Shown one piece after another: positions 10,036 through 20,056 of a DNA stretch of 34,520 nt. This stretch comes from Tritrichomonas foetus (taxonomy: Eukaryota; Parabasalia; Tritrichomonadida; Tritrichomonadidae): the NCBI GenBank assembly GCA_001839685.1, contig MLAK01000861.1, positions 19,367 through 53,886 of the forward strand, written 5' to 3'. Under the pieces are notes generated by a model. It saw only the letters and a list, made by a program, of their open reading frames with translations, was not told the origin of the DNA and did not search any database. The position numbers and the translations under genes were made by a program. Within the stretch, counting starts at the first letter, position 1. Each line of letters starts with the position of its first letter.

Positions 10036-11147
10036 GGTATGATGTTACAAATATAAAATAAAAATATAGAAATATTCAGTTAATTTTATGTAAGTTTTTT
10101 CAACGACTTTTATCCTAAGAGGAAAAAGATGATATTTATAAGTACCAATAAATTTTAGATCTAGATATTGACCAAATTATTAAGAATTCTTTAGATAAGT
10201 ATGAAATAAGTCTATGCCAATATTTTACTGAAATAAAAATCTCTGTGAACTTTTCAAAATTGAAAAACAATTTTCAATGATACGGGATTTATCATGCTTT
10301 TTTTTACAGAAATTTTCAATTGGTGTAATTTGATAAGGGACATTCTATCTCAATAAATTCAATTGATCAAAACATTATTGTGAGCACTTTTGAAAGAGAA
10401 ATTTTTAACATATTGAATGAATCAGAAAAATCATTTGGCAATAACTTTATTGATATCCTTTTTTTCAAAATATATACAGACTTTTCTCTACAATTTATAT
10501 ATTAAAGTAATAGTATGAAATATAAAAAATAAATTATTTGCACATAAATTCATTATTAATCGAGAAACAATCGTTTCAAAATCTATTTTTACATCATTGA
10601 ATCTTAGTATTCAAAATTTGTGTCATTAACTATTCTTGACGAAAACGTCTTGTTACTATTTTTGGGAATTTATTTTTGATAAAAAAACATTTTTTTACCA
10701 TTATATCGCTTTGAACGAAATAAAATTTTCAATTGAAAACATAAAATTCGAAATTTGAGAAGACTTTTTATAAAATGATCATCTCATCACCAATTTTTAT
10801 ATTTGGTTTTTCTCATAAGAATTATAATATAATGATTGAAACAAAAATGAATATAGCTTTTCAACGAAAAATGATCTCACAAATTCCGATTGTTTTTTCA
10901 TTATGGTAGTTGAGGGATATGTTGACTCTATCAGAAAAATTATTCATAGTCATTAATCTAGGTTGAAATAAAGGCCAACTTTGATCACTGAAGTCGCACG
11001 TTTCTTTTTTGACAATAATCTCATTATATTTCATAATCTTTTTTTATATGATAAAAGCTTCTTTTATATAATTCATTTTTATTCTTAAAGAGAAGAAATT
11101 TTTGCGACTTAGGTCATATTCTAACAAATAACAATTGATATCTTAGA
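10036..11147. other. Intergenic, 1.1 kb, no gene seen
   Basis: AT-rich spacer between the hydrolase promoter and the mariner insertion. No long reading frame, structured RNA or repeat is apparent. Confidence 0.55.
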
Positions 11148-11149
11148 TA

Positions 11150-11177
11150 TAGGGTGTCCGGTAATGTGATGTCACTA
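11150..11177 (+). repeat. Mariner left terminal inverted repeat
   Basis: Begins TAGGGTGTCCGG and ends GTGATGTCACTA; pairs with 12412-12439 in inverted orientation with four mismatches. Confidence 0.93.
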
Positions 11178-11225
11178 AGTATAATAAAGTCATTTCTAAT
11201 AAGTCATTTTTTATTGATAAGTATT

Positions 11226-12236
11226 TCAAAATATGTAGTCTCCATTGGCATCAATAACTTTTTTCAGTCTATTTTGCCATTCTGCAAAAACTGAAAACAA
11301 AGTTTCCGATGGAATTTCATTGAAAATTTGGACTATTGTTTGAATCAAATGGCTTGGTGATTCAAAAACAATTCCTTTAACTTTTTCTTTAATAGTTCCA
11401 AATAAAAAAAAGTCGCTAGGCGCCAAATCAGGTGAATATGCCGGATGTGGAACTGATTCTAGTGAGTTTTCATTTATATATTTTTTGACAATTTTTGCCA
11501 CATGAGGCTTTGCATTGTCATAATGAACAAATAATTTTTTATAATTATTCGAGTTTTTAAACTCAACAATTTTTGACATAATGGCTGTAATATAATATGC
11601 AGCATTAAACTTTTCATTTGGCGGCAAAACATCAATATGAATTATCCCATGAGGGTTCCAAAATACAGTCACCATAAATTTAGTGATCTGAAACCCTGGA
11701 TTTTGAATAGTTGGGATTACTGAGTTTTCAGGAATCCATTGTGTATTGAAATCAGTCTTGGAATAAAACCAAGACTCATCTCCTGTTATTAAAAAGGTGA
11801 AATTAGTTTTTTGTTCTGCATTCAAAATTTTAAGAAGTTTTTTTGCCAATAAAACTCTATTGGCCTTTTGATTTTCTGTTAGAATATGTGGCACCCATCG
11901 AAGATGCACATGTTTATACATTAATTTTGATGTTAAACGATCATAAATTGTCGATTTTGGTTCACCTAAAACATTAGCAATATATCGACACGATGAATGT
12001 GGAAATTCGGTTAAAACATCTAAAATTTTCCAGTCAAGAATATCATAACTTTGGCACTTTTTCTCTTTTTTCACAGGCTGTGTGTTTTGACTTCTGTTCA
12101 GTTCTGCCATGACTCGGTAGATTTGTCTTTGAGACAAACATTTTTCTTTCAAGACACTCTTCATTTCTTCATATATTTCTTTGCCCCTTTTTCCTTCAAG
12201 CTGCAGAAAAGTTATGATTGAATGTTGATCAATCAT
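11226..12236 (-). CDS. Mariner transposase, intact
   Basis: A 336-residue transposase that would cut the element out and paste it at a TA target. The N-terminal half has two helix-turn-helix-like segments (about 1-45 and 65-108), followed by the linker WVPHIL (114-119), the mariner WVPHEL motif. The catalytic domain carries Asp153 in TGDESW, Asp240 in HYDNAKPH and Asp275 in YSPDLAPSDFFLF, with exactly 34 residues between the second and third Asp, the DD34D signature of true mariners. No stop or frameshift is seen, and the length is close to that of functional mariners such as Mos1 (345). The gene lies 76 bp from the left end and 203 bp from the right end of the element. It may be active or only recently inactivated; the sequence alone does not say which. 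Confidence 0.95.
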   Translation of the reverse strand: MIDQHSIITFLQLEGKRGKEIYEEMKSVLKEKCLSQRQIYRVMAELNRSQNTQPVKKEKKCQSYDILDWKILDVLTEFPHSSCRYIANVLGEPKSTIYDRLTSKLMYKHVHLRWVPHILTENQKANRVLLAKKLLKILNAEQKTNFTFLITGDESWFYSKTDFNTQWIPENSVIPTIQNPGFQITKFMVTVFWNPHGIIHIDVLPPNEKFNAAYYITAIMSKIVEFKNSNNYKKLFVHYDNAKPHVAKIVKKYINENSLESVPHPAYSPDLAPSDFFLFGTIKEKVKGIVFESPSHLIQTIVQIFNEIPSETLFSVFAEWQNRLKKVIDANGDYIF

Positions 12237-12411
12237 TTTTTAATAAACGTGCATCGTGTATGTTTATAAATTATTCTTTTTTTTTATGAAAAAGATTCTT
12301 TATCTCTATTTTCAGTCAAGAGAAAAAAAAATTGTTTTCAAAATTTTTATGTTAACATTGCATAGTTTATTATTTATAAATATAATGTATTGATTTCACT
12401 TCTAATGTGGG

Positions 12412-12439
12412 TAGTGACATCACGCCTCCGGACACCCTA
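12412..12439 (-). repeat. Mariner right terminal inverted repeat
   Basis: Inverted partner of 11150-11177, followed by the TA target duplication at 12440-12441. Confidence 0.93.
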
Positions 12440-12441
12440 TA

Positions 12442-13079
12442 ATATTGGTTCTTTCCTTTTAACAACTTCTTCTTTCCTTTTCTTCCACTACAAATTGACA
12501 TACAATAAAAATGATATTCAGAGTCTGCAATGCATTATCAAGAAATCATTTCATACTCCTATGAAAAAAATTATTTTGATTTCGCAATGTTAATTTCACG
12601 TTAATTAATGAATTAATCTGTTGACTGAGTTTTTCATTCCCAATTTTTAACTGAAATTCAGTTTTTTATATCTTTCATTCCAGGCTTTATTCCTTTTCAT
12701 ATTTGAAGATCAACTCACGAAAATTTTCAACATAAAGTCATTAGGAATAAAAAATATTTATGACACCAATGAAAAAATGCTTTATTTTAAATTGGGCAGT
12801 TAATGGATATCCTTAAATTATTAAAGATAAATGAATAGACAGTTCCATCTAATCACATAAAAATAAACCACATGAATAATTATTGAAGTGAAAATTGAAC
12901 ATATTAAATGATATAAGGTTTTATCTATTCAATAAAAAATGCAATTATGAATATCATTACCTCTCAAATAAGTTTTGCAGAACAATAGTTCATAATTAAT
13001 TCCAAAATCTTATTATATGAATTGGAATGAAACTATCAATGTAAAATGTAAGCAAAATAAACACGAAACTAACTAATAT
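12442..13079. other. Intergenic, no gene seen
   Basis: AT-rich spacer between the mariner and the 3' end of the fucosidase gene. A short forward reading frame that begins inside the mariner end and runs into this spacer has no protein-like features. Confidence 0.55.
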
Positions 13080-13742
13080 TTATTGAAATGCACCATAACC
13101 TTTGAAAGCTCCAAATTCTTCAATCAAGGGAACTGCTTGAGATTCTGTAATCACAAGTTTCATTTTATCAGCAGAAACAAGCTCTCCACGAAATAGTCTT
13201 CGACTACCAAGTGATTTCGCTTCTCCATACTTCTCCCAACCATTTGTAGTGTGGACATATACTACATATCCCATAATTCGTTGCCCAAGTGGAATATGTT
13301 CTCGAATTGAAATAATATTCAATTCTACAAATTTGCCAAAATCAACTGTAAGCTCACCAGTTGTATATTCATCATCCATGGTCCAATAAGTATCAACCGA
13401 TCCATCAATGACATTTTCAGGACGGAAAGATATTTCATTTTTCAATCTTTCATTTTGAAGTGAATACTTTGCGATTTTATCTCCTCGATAAGATGAAGCT
13501 GTAACTTTCACTCCAGGCTGTTGGGCATAATCAAATTCGAATGTCTTGTTTATAGTTTCACCAAATTCTAAAACACGTTGAACAAAATTATCAGGAAGTA
13601 CACCATTAGTGTTCGGTGGAAAGTTAATTAAAAGTGGTTGTCCTCGTCCGACTGATGAAAAATAAATTGTTGTTAAATTTTCCATCGATTTTGGCTCTCT
13701 TCCAGTTGTCCAAAACCAACCATCAGTGATTGATACATCACA
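13080..13742 (-). pseudogene. C-terminal part of GH29 fucosidase, after a premature stop
   Basis: This stretch continues the reading frame of the fucosidase directly after an in-frame TAA. The first residues after the stop, CDVSITDGWFW, are the standard GH29 motif that follows the catalytic barrel, so it is the missing rest of the same protein and not a separate gene. The barrel's last strands and the TTIYFSSVGRGQPLLINFPP motif come first. The final 140 or so residues are a discoidin/F5-8 type C (CBM32-like) domain, with the features VTASSYRGD, NVIDGSVDTYWTMDD, ELTVDFG and FGAFKGYG. The first Met available (position 13685) lies inside the conserved motif region, so independent initiation is implausible. 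Without read-through this domain would not be made. Confidence 0.85.
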
Positions 13743-14825
13743 TTAAGCAACAGAATAATCTGGTCCATATGGATCTCCAATATTCAAATCAAAATCTTTA
13801 CAATCCGGATTTAAGTCAAAACAGATTTGTTGATTTTTTAGATCGAATCGTGACCAACATGGATCTCCAGCAATTCCCTTCTCATTTCCAACCCAACGAG
13901 CTTCAGTTCCATAGTCGCTATAAATTATTGCATGTGGTTGATATTTTCTAACTATTTCAAACCATTGTGAAAACCAATATGTTTGATTTTTCTCTCCTTC
14001 ACCTTTTGCACTATCAAGCCAAATTTCCACAAATTTTCCATTGTTGCCATATATCTTCTCATTATGTTTCATCTCATTGGATTTCTCCTCGTTTATTTTC
14101 TGATGATGATACTTTTTCTGGTCTATATTACTATATGCATATCTGTTATCTAATGTCTTTTTGCTTCCAAATATTTTATTAATTAATTTTTCGGTTTCTT
14201 CTTCATCTCCATTTATAATTTCTGTGAGCTGTCTCATATAATATTGATTGTATTCAGCATCATTTCCATAAAATGAAGAATTCCTGTCCCAAGGAGAAAG
14301 GTATAGGCCCATGCTCATGTTGTATTTTGTGCAAGATTTTGAAACTTCTTGAAGGACGTCACCACTTTGATGGAGGAACTTCGAAATCGCTTGGAAATCT
14401 ATACTTTCATTCACTTGATGACGAGTGAATTTACTCTTCCAATTGCAGAAACCATCGTGATGTTTTGCTGTGAATATCAATCTTTTGAAGCCGCCTCGTT
14501 GGAGGGTAGATACCCACTGGTCTGTATCAAGATGAGTTGGTCTGAAGATATTTGGGTCCTCGGAGCCGTCGCCCCATTCCTGGCCTGTGAACGTGTTTGG
14601 ACCGAAATGAATGAATGATGATAATTCTTCCCTTTGAAATTGTAACTGCTCCTTGGTTGGAGCAGGACCCCAAAGTTCTGGAGGCTCAACTAAAAAGATC
14701 GAAATCGAGAAAAGGAAAGTCACCAACATGATGTAGACGCAAAAAGATTTAATTGAAAAAATTGAGAAAATTTGTGATAATCTCAAAGAAATATTTGAAT
14801 AGTTACCTGAAAAAATATTTTCCAA
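13743..14825 (-). CDS. GH29 alpha-L-fucosidase, catalytic part, ending at a premature TAA
   Basis: A 360-residue GH29 glycoside hydrolase fragment that would release terminal alpha-L-fucose from host or self glycans. Visible active-site features are FIHFGPNTF (71-79), AKHHDGFCNW (120-129), LYLSPWDRN (174-182) and the nucleophile Asp271 in EIWLDSAKGEG. A hydrophobic segment around 26-46 is a signal peptide or anchor; Met33 is an alternative start giving a cleaner signal peptide, while the Met at 14825 has a TCATT initiator-like sequence about 30 bases upstream. Compared with bacterial relatives there is an extra charged loop of about 50 residues (208-260) before the nucleophile strand. The frame stops with TAA (13743-13745) exactly where the family has Glu in the AECDVSI motif, one base change away (GAA to TAA). 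Full length would be about 581 codons. Confidence 0.88.
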   Translation of the reverse strand: MENIFSGNYSNISLRLSQIFSIFSIKSFCVYIMLVTFLFSISIFLVEPPELWGPAPTKEQLQFQREELSSFIHFGPNTFTGQEWGDGSEDPNIFRPTHLDTDQWVSTLQRGGFKRLIFTAKHHDGFCNWKSKFTRHQVNESIDFQAISKFLHQSGDVLQEVSKSCTKYNMSMGLYLSPWDRNSSFYGNDAEYNQYYMRQLTEIINGDEEETEKLINKIFGSKKTLDNRYAYSNIDQKKYHHQKINEEKSNEMKHNEKIYGNNGKFVEIWLDSAKGEGEKNQTYWFSQWFEIVRKYQPHAIIYSDYGTEARWVGNEKGIAGDPCWSRFDLKNQQICFDLNPDCKDFDLNIGDPYGPDYSVA

Positions 14826-15680
14826 TTGAATACAATTTCTGAAGATATATCAATGATAATTGCACAATTATCTTGCGAACTGACGTTTATTATTGAATAG
14901 TTATAATAAGATGTATGATAGCATCATAATAGTGCTCCAATTTTATAAATGATTGATCTTTAATCAACTTGGATCAAATATCATTTTTGATAGTTTTCAT
15001 ATGAGTTGTTAATGATGCATGTAGTCACAATCAGTATGATGACTTTGTTATTGATAAAAAGTCTTGGTGACATTTCATTATCAATTCTAAAATCTTTCAT
15101 ATTGAGTTGGAAAATTCAGATAATTAATCGCGAATGACATATTTTGAAATATACATACGCATATAGATGAGAATACCCCAACAAAACCAATTTATTAAAT
15201 GAAGAAAAATGTAATGGAAATAATGAATCATTGTTGCATTCTAAAAATGAAATAATTTTGCAAATATCAACATCTTATTTTAGCTTAAATAAATTTTATA
15301 CTCTCTTCTTATTTTATTCGAAGTTTTTTTTTATGAATCATTGATAATTTCACTCATTTCATCTTAATTTTCCTTCATGGAGTCGATTCAATGTATGCAA
15401 CTAATTAAAAATCATATGTGAACTAATTCCTTTTTCAAAATTATTCGAATCACTTGAAAAATAATTTAAATGACATTATTTTTTTTTACTCTATCTAACT
15501 TAATTCAGTTTGGCACCGCATAATCCCCATATGAAAGATGTTTATTAGATCATTATCAAAATAAAATGAGATTCAAAGCAATTGTGAAGTGATTATTTCA
15601 AAATGGCGGTAAATAACTATTTATATTCACTTTTTGATAACTATCGTCTTATTGCGTAATCAAAAATTAAAAATTTCCAA
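14826..15680. other. Divergent promoter region, no gene seen
   Basis: AT-rich spacer between the fucosidase and ankyrin genes, which point away from each other. A TCACTTT match to the trichomonad initiator lies at 15627-15633, but it is 54 bases from the ankyrin ATG, farther than is usual. Confidence 0.5.
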
Positions 15681-17768
15681 ATGCCTGCATGGAACATTGA
15701 AACGAAAATATCGTTCTCTCCACTTGTCACGATTGGCGATCATGTCATAAATATTCAACCAAACTGGACCATCGTGATAAATGGCACGGAATATCAAATT
15801 GTTCGAGAGGCCGCCTCCGTTTTCAGCGACGTAATTAAAGAACATGTCAGAATCAATCCAGAAAGTGACCGATATATTGTAAAAACAGAAGTCGACTCAA
15901 CACACATCGCGGAATTATTAAATCTATTTTTATGGAAACCCATTGAAATTTCTAACGAGAATTTGGCCTTCTTTCAGAAAATTCATGAGGAATTACAAAT
16001 TCCTTTTATCGCGCAAATGATTTCCGTCTTCCAAAATATGGACTTAAATGCAGATCAAGCTCTCAATGAAAGCTGTCCTAATCTCGAAAAAACAGAATCT
16101 TTAATTACCGAAATATTTAATGAAACAAGAAAACCGAGCGGTTTAATTGAAAAAGTGAAACCCCAAGATATTTGTCATCATTTATTTACCTATTGTGTTG
16201 CTCGACCACACAGAATCGAAGAAGTTATTGACTACATTTCTGATCGAGAAGATTTGTATCCAGTGTTTGGAGAATATGTTATCAAGAAATATACTCATGG
16301 ATCAGAATTTACACAAGAACTTTCATTAATGATTGAAAAATTGTTGTCTAAAAATAGACTCAAATTCCAAGATTTACATAAAATTAATTTGCCATTCAAT
16401 TTAATTCAATACGCAGATCATGAACAATTTGATAAAACATTAAAAGATGCAACTGAAAAATATCCTAATTTAATTAACATTGAAAAACTCAAAGCCAAAG
16501 ATTGGCAACTTCAACGACAACTTGCAAGCGAAGGAGTTAATCCAGATGATATTGCAACATCAATCAGAAATGATGATCTCAAAACATTCAAAATATTGTG
16601 TCGAAATCCAAATGCCACAATTTTACCAAGCCCATATGAAAGATGTAGTTTCATTAATAAATGCGAAAGAACTTTACTGGAATATGCTGCATTCTTTGGT
16701 GCCCTTAAATGCTTCTCCTACCTTCAATTAAATAACGCTAAAATGAGTCGAAACATGTATCAATTTGCAATCGCAGGTGGAAACACACAAATCTTGAAAA
16801 TCTGTGAAACTTATCATACGCCTTATATTGATACATTACGAGCAGCAATTATTTACCATCGACCAGACATCTGTGAAAACTACTTTGTGAATGATCATGA
16901 AATTCTTGAAAAGTGTATTGAATTCAATCAAACACAGGTTTTCTTAAATTTCGTCAAAGAAAATCAAAACCACAATTCTCTTCTCTTTGAAGTTTGCAGA
17001 CAAGATAATACCGGCTTTTTGGAAATATTATTCAGGTGCAATGACCTCGACTTGAACGCGCGCCAAGAACGCACGCAAAAGTGCGCACTTCAAATATGTT
17101 GTGAAAATGGATGCTATGGAACATTGAAACAACTCTCGATACAAGAAAAAATCGATTTAAACGCAAGGAATCCTAACGATAACGATTCTACTCTATTGCA
17201 TTATGCATGCGGACGTGGTGATATGAAAACTGTTAAATTATTATTCGAATCTCCATTTTTAGGAGACATTAACGAAACGAATGTTTACGGAATGACACCA
17301 CTTCACTGCGCCTGTTCAGAAGGACAAGCAGAAGTTGTCACATTTCTCCTTTCTAAGAAGAAATGCAATCGTGATGCTAAAACTCAACATGGATATACTG
17401 CTTTACATCTTGCTTGCAAGAACGGACATGCAAACGTTGTATCGATTCTGATTAAAAATGGTTTCGATATTAATGCTAAAGGTTTTTATAATAATACCCC
17501 TTTATATTTCGCATCTCAAAGCGGGTGTAGGGAAGCAGCAGTTTATCTTCTGAAAAGGAAAGATATTGAAGTCAATGCTCGCGGTGAAAACGGAAACACA
17601 GCCCTCCACGTTGCAGCCGCAGCTGGTGACGCGAAAATGGTGAAACTACTTCTTAAGAAGAAAGGAATCGACAGAAATCTGAAGAATCGCGATGGAAAAT
17701 TACCAACACGTGTTGCAGCGACTAAGCAGATTGAAGAATTAATTGCTACCTACAACCCAAACGAATGA
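15681..17768 (+). CDS. Ankyrin-repeat protein with trichomonad DUF3447-type region
   Basis: A 695-residue protein with three parts. Residues about 25-115 (IVINGTEYQIVREAASVFSDVI onward, ending NLAFFQKIHEELQIPFI) resemble the BTB-like N-terminal domain common in trichomonad ankyrin proteins. Residues about 290-400, containing LLEYAAFFGALKCFSYLQL, match the DUF3447 pattern of degenerate ankyrin-like repeats. Residues about 430-690 hold seven or so ankyrin repeats, the clearest being STLLHYACGRGD, MTPLHCACSEGQ, YTALHLACKNGH and NTALHVAAAAGD. Ankyrin repeats bind protein partners; with a BTB-like front, an adaptor role, for instance for a ubiquitin ligase, is possible but unproven. There is no signal peptide or membrane segment. 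The family is hugely expanded in trichomonads, so a specific function cannot be assigned. Confidence 0.93.
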   Translation: MPAWNIETKISFSPLVTIGDHVINIQPNWTIVINGTEYQIVREAASVFSDVIKEHVRINPESDRYIVKTEVDSTHIAELLNLFLWKPIEISNENLAFFQKIHEELQIPFIAQMISVFQNMDLNADQALNESCPNLEKTESLITEIFNETRKPSGLIEKVKPQDICHHLFTYCVARPHRIEEVIDYISDREDLYPVFGEYVIKKYTHGSEFTQELSLMIEKLLSKNRLKFQDLHKINLPFNLIQYADHEQFDKTLKDATEKYPNLINIEKLKAKDWQLQRQLASEGVNPDDIATSIRNDDLKTFKILCRNPNATILPSPYERCSFINKCERTLLEYAAFFGALKCFSYLQLNNAKMSRNMYQFAIAGGNTQILKICETYHTPYIDTLRAAIIYHRPDICENYFVNDHEILEKCIEFNQTQVFLNFVKENQNHNSLLFEVCRQDNTGFLEILFRCNDLDLNARQERTQKCALQICCENGCYGTLKQLSIQEKIDLNARNPNDNDSTLLHYACGRGDMKTVKLLFESPFLGDINETNVYGMTPLHCACSEGQAEVVTFLLSKKKCNRDAKTQHGYTALHLACKNGHANVVSILIKNGFDINAKGFYNNTPLYFASQSGCREAAVYLLKRKDIEVNARGENGNTALHVAAAAGDAKMVKLLLKKKGIDRNLKNRDGKLPTRVAATKQIEELIATYNPNE

Positions 17769-17862
17769 AACATCTATTGAATGACAGAAAACTAAGTTGA
17801 TCACATTTAAAATTATTGAATACAAATTCAAAAAACCAATTTCCAGTGAAAATAAGTTAAAA

Positions 17863-17994
17863 ATGCTGCCGAAATTTTTTCTTTTTTCTTTTCATCTTTT
17901 TTCTTTTTCTTTGTTGGCTGATGTATCAAATGATAAGGGACTATACATGGGAAATCAACTGTTCCAACAATTCGTCAATAACGATTTTGAGTGA
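17863..17994 (+). CDS. Possible tiny secreted peptide or gene remnant
   Basis: A 43-residue frame starting MLPKFFLFSFHLFSFSLLADV, which looks like a signal peptide with a cleavage region near LLADV, followed by only about 25 residues. The frame could also begin at 17797. It lies 95 bp after the ankyrin stop. T-rich DNA readily encodes Phe/Leu-rich runs, so the signal may be accidental; it may equally be the severed 5' end of a secreted protein gene. Low confidence. Confidence 0.2.
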   Translation: MLPKFFLFSFHLFSFSLLADVSNDKGLYMGNQLFQQFVNNDFE

Positions 17995-18709
17995 GATATT
18001 AGAATCGATTTATCAATGAAATGATAATCAATTTTGCGTGACAATAAAAGATAAAATATGAAAGGAAACCGAATGATTTGGTCAAGTAGAGATTGCCTTT
18101 AATACTTCCATTGAACCAATTCCGGTTATAAAAATGACGAAAGATTCAACTATCTATTTTGAAGCAATTTCTTCATACAGTCAATTTCTGGTGGCCAAGT
18201 GATGAGGGACAAATTATTAAAACATTAAGCATGGAAACATAGTTTTCTGATCTCATTCAAATATTTTAATAAAATTAGTGTTTTATTTTCAAGATAGAGA
18301 TTGCCTTTCAATTGAAAGTTAATTACCATCATCCTAAAAATTCACATTCTCAACAACGAAATTTCATTTGCCCATCACTATCAGATATCTATGAGAGGAA
18401 CGATCAGGATTTGATGTCAAGAAGGCAAAAACCGTTGAAAATGACGATAGTACCTGCTTTTTTATTTTCCTTTTATTCAGATTTTAAAGCGCTTTTATAC
18501 CGAAAAATAAAATAATATTTCCATATTTTATTAATAACTGAAATTATATAATTATTAAAAAAAGTGAATATTTTGTTTTATACAAAAACTATATATTATT
18601 CACTAGGAAAATCATAAAAATTTATTTCTGAATAATTAAATAGGATAATCTCAATTTCCTACGTACGACTATATAAAAAGTCAAAAAGTTACATTTACAA
18701 TCAAATTCG
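17995..18709. other. Intergenic with a short direct repeat
   Basis: The 14-base sequence TAGAGATTGCCTTT occurs twice in the same orientation, at 18087-18100 and 18295-18308. A 67-codon frame at 18312-18515 begins right after the second copy but has no recognisable features. Nothing else is evident. Confidence 0.4.
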
Positions 18710-18749
18710 TCTTTAAGGGCATAGTTTAGCAAGAGATGGTTATATTTAT
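18710..18749 (+). repeat. Left terminal inverted repeat (40 bp)
   Basis: Perfect inverted match to 20057-20096. Confidence 0.95.
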
Positions 18750-20056
18750 ATTTTGGCCTTAATTTCTCCATGGATGGTCNAANATTCCNATTANATAGAA
18801 AAANGNAATCCCAAAAACCTGTTCGATGTCCTAAATATGATTTTATAGTTTTATTATAGCTGATAAATCTGAAATATCAGTTAAATGTTATCATCATGAG
18901 AAATGAAGATTCCATCATCAATTATTTTTTCGTGGCTGAGAAAGCTCGACGTCAAGTTGTAGACATCCCTATGAATGATTTAAGTTGCCTGCTAACGATT
19001 TTTGATAGATGACGATAATGCCGGAATAAATTTTTTAAAATTGGTTGTTTAAGTATCCCCAACTGGAAGANATAAATAATTCTTATATTGTTGCTATGTA
19101 TTTGTATTTGTATTCTAATGGGTAATTAAATTTATTTATTATTATATGCAGAAAATAAATTGGATAAAGATGTTTTAAACAGTCCATTTTTGGGGCCTCA
19201 CAAATTAAAAATAATCATTTTCTGAAAAAGTTACCATCAGAAAATTTATATTTGAAATATCTTTTGATATCTAATTAATATAGTGTTAATATTGTAATAA
19301 GATATATTATATTATTAGTTAATAGCTGCATGAGATGTAAAATAATAATATTAATGATTTAAATCAAATTAAATTTATTCATATTTTATTTTCATTCAAT
19401 TTTTTTTAGTATAGTCATTATCTATCTTTCTGAAATTCACAAGATAATTTGATATGTAAAATTTAGGACTTGAAATGTCTGTTACTGGGAAAAATAGGAA
19501 ACTAATAATTTTTACTAATCATATGATTATTTCATTTACTGGTTAACTCTAGATGTAGGGATTGGGTTTATAAAGAGATGCTTTCATGTCTAATGGTTTT
19601 TTGATTTGTTTTCGCAATGCTTTTCTATATTCGAAGTACTCAGATGAATGATAAAAATTTTTTCTTTGAATAGCATTCAATTTTTTCAATCATTTTCTTC
19701 TTTTTTTAATGAATCCACTTTTCACTCCAATATAATATGCTGAAAAAAATATATCATATAAAACATCAAATATAAAAAGCTATATCAGAATATAATAAAA
19801 TATTATAGATAAAATAAAAAGATAATTCTATTTTATATTTACAAAATATTCTGTTAATTATTTTGTAAATTGTAAACACTTACAAAAAGTTTCAATTTCC
19901 CCAAGCATGTCATCCAAAAGTGTGGAATAAAAACGAAATAAATTATTATTATGATTTCATCTTTATTAACTACGTCTATATATTCTTTAAACTAAGTTAA
20001 CAATTGATTTCATAAATTTTCCCCGAAGATATCGATAAACAACCTATTTCTCTCAA

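Larger units (their letters stand above)
11150..12439 (-). mobile_element. Mariner (Tc1/mariner, DD34D) transposon, apparently complete
   Basis: A 1290-bp element with 28-bp terminal inverted repeats at 11150-11177 and 12412-12439, identical at 24 of 28 positions. Both begin TAGGGTGTCCGG and end GTGATGTCACTA, with the four mismatches clustered in the middle. A TA dinucleotide flanks each end (11148-11149 and 12440-12441), the target duplication typical of this superfamily. The transposase gene fills the interior and its frame is intact. The architecture matches the mariner family described in T. vaginalis (Tvmar1, about 1.3 kb with 28-bp repeats, from memory). It is inserted in an intergenic spacer and breaks no visible gene. 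Confidence 0.95.

Noticed and set aside
12390..12593. A 67-codon frame across the right mariner end
   Set aside because: It spans the transposon border and has no protein-like pattern.
13080..13685. A separate small gene starting at the Met at 13685
   Set aside because: It is in the same frame as the upstream fucosidase and begins in the middle of a conserved GH29 stretch, so it is the C-terminal remainder of the same gene.
14800..14825. An intron near the fucosidase start at GGTAAC
   Set aside because: It does not fit the GTATGT donor known in trichomonads, and the frame continues through it.
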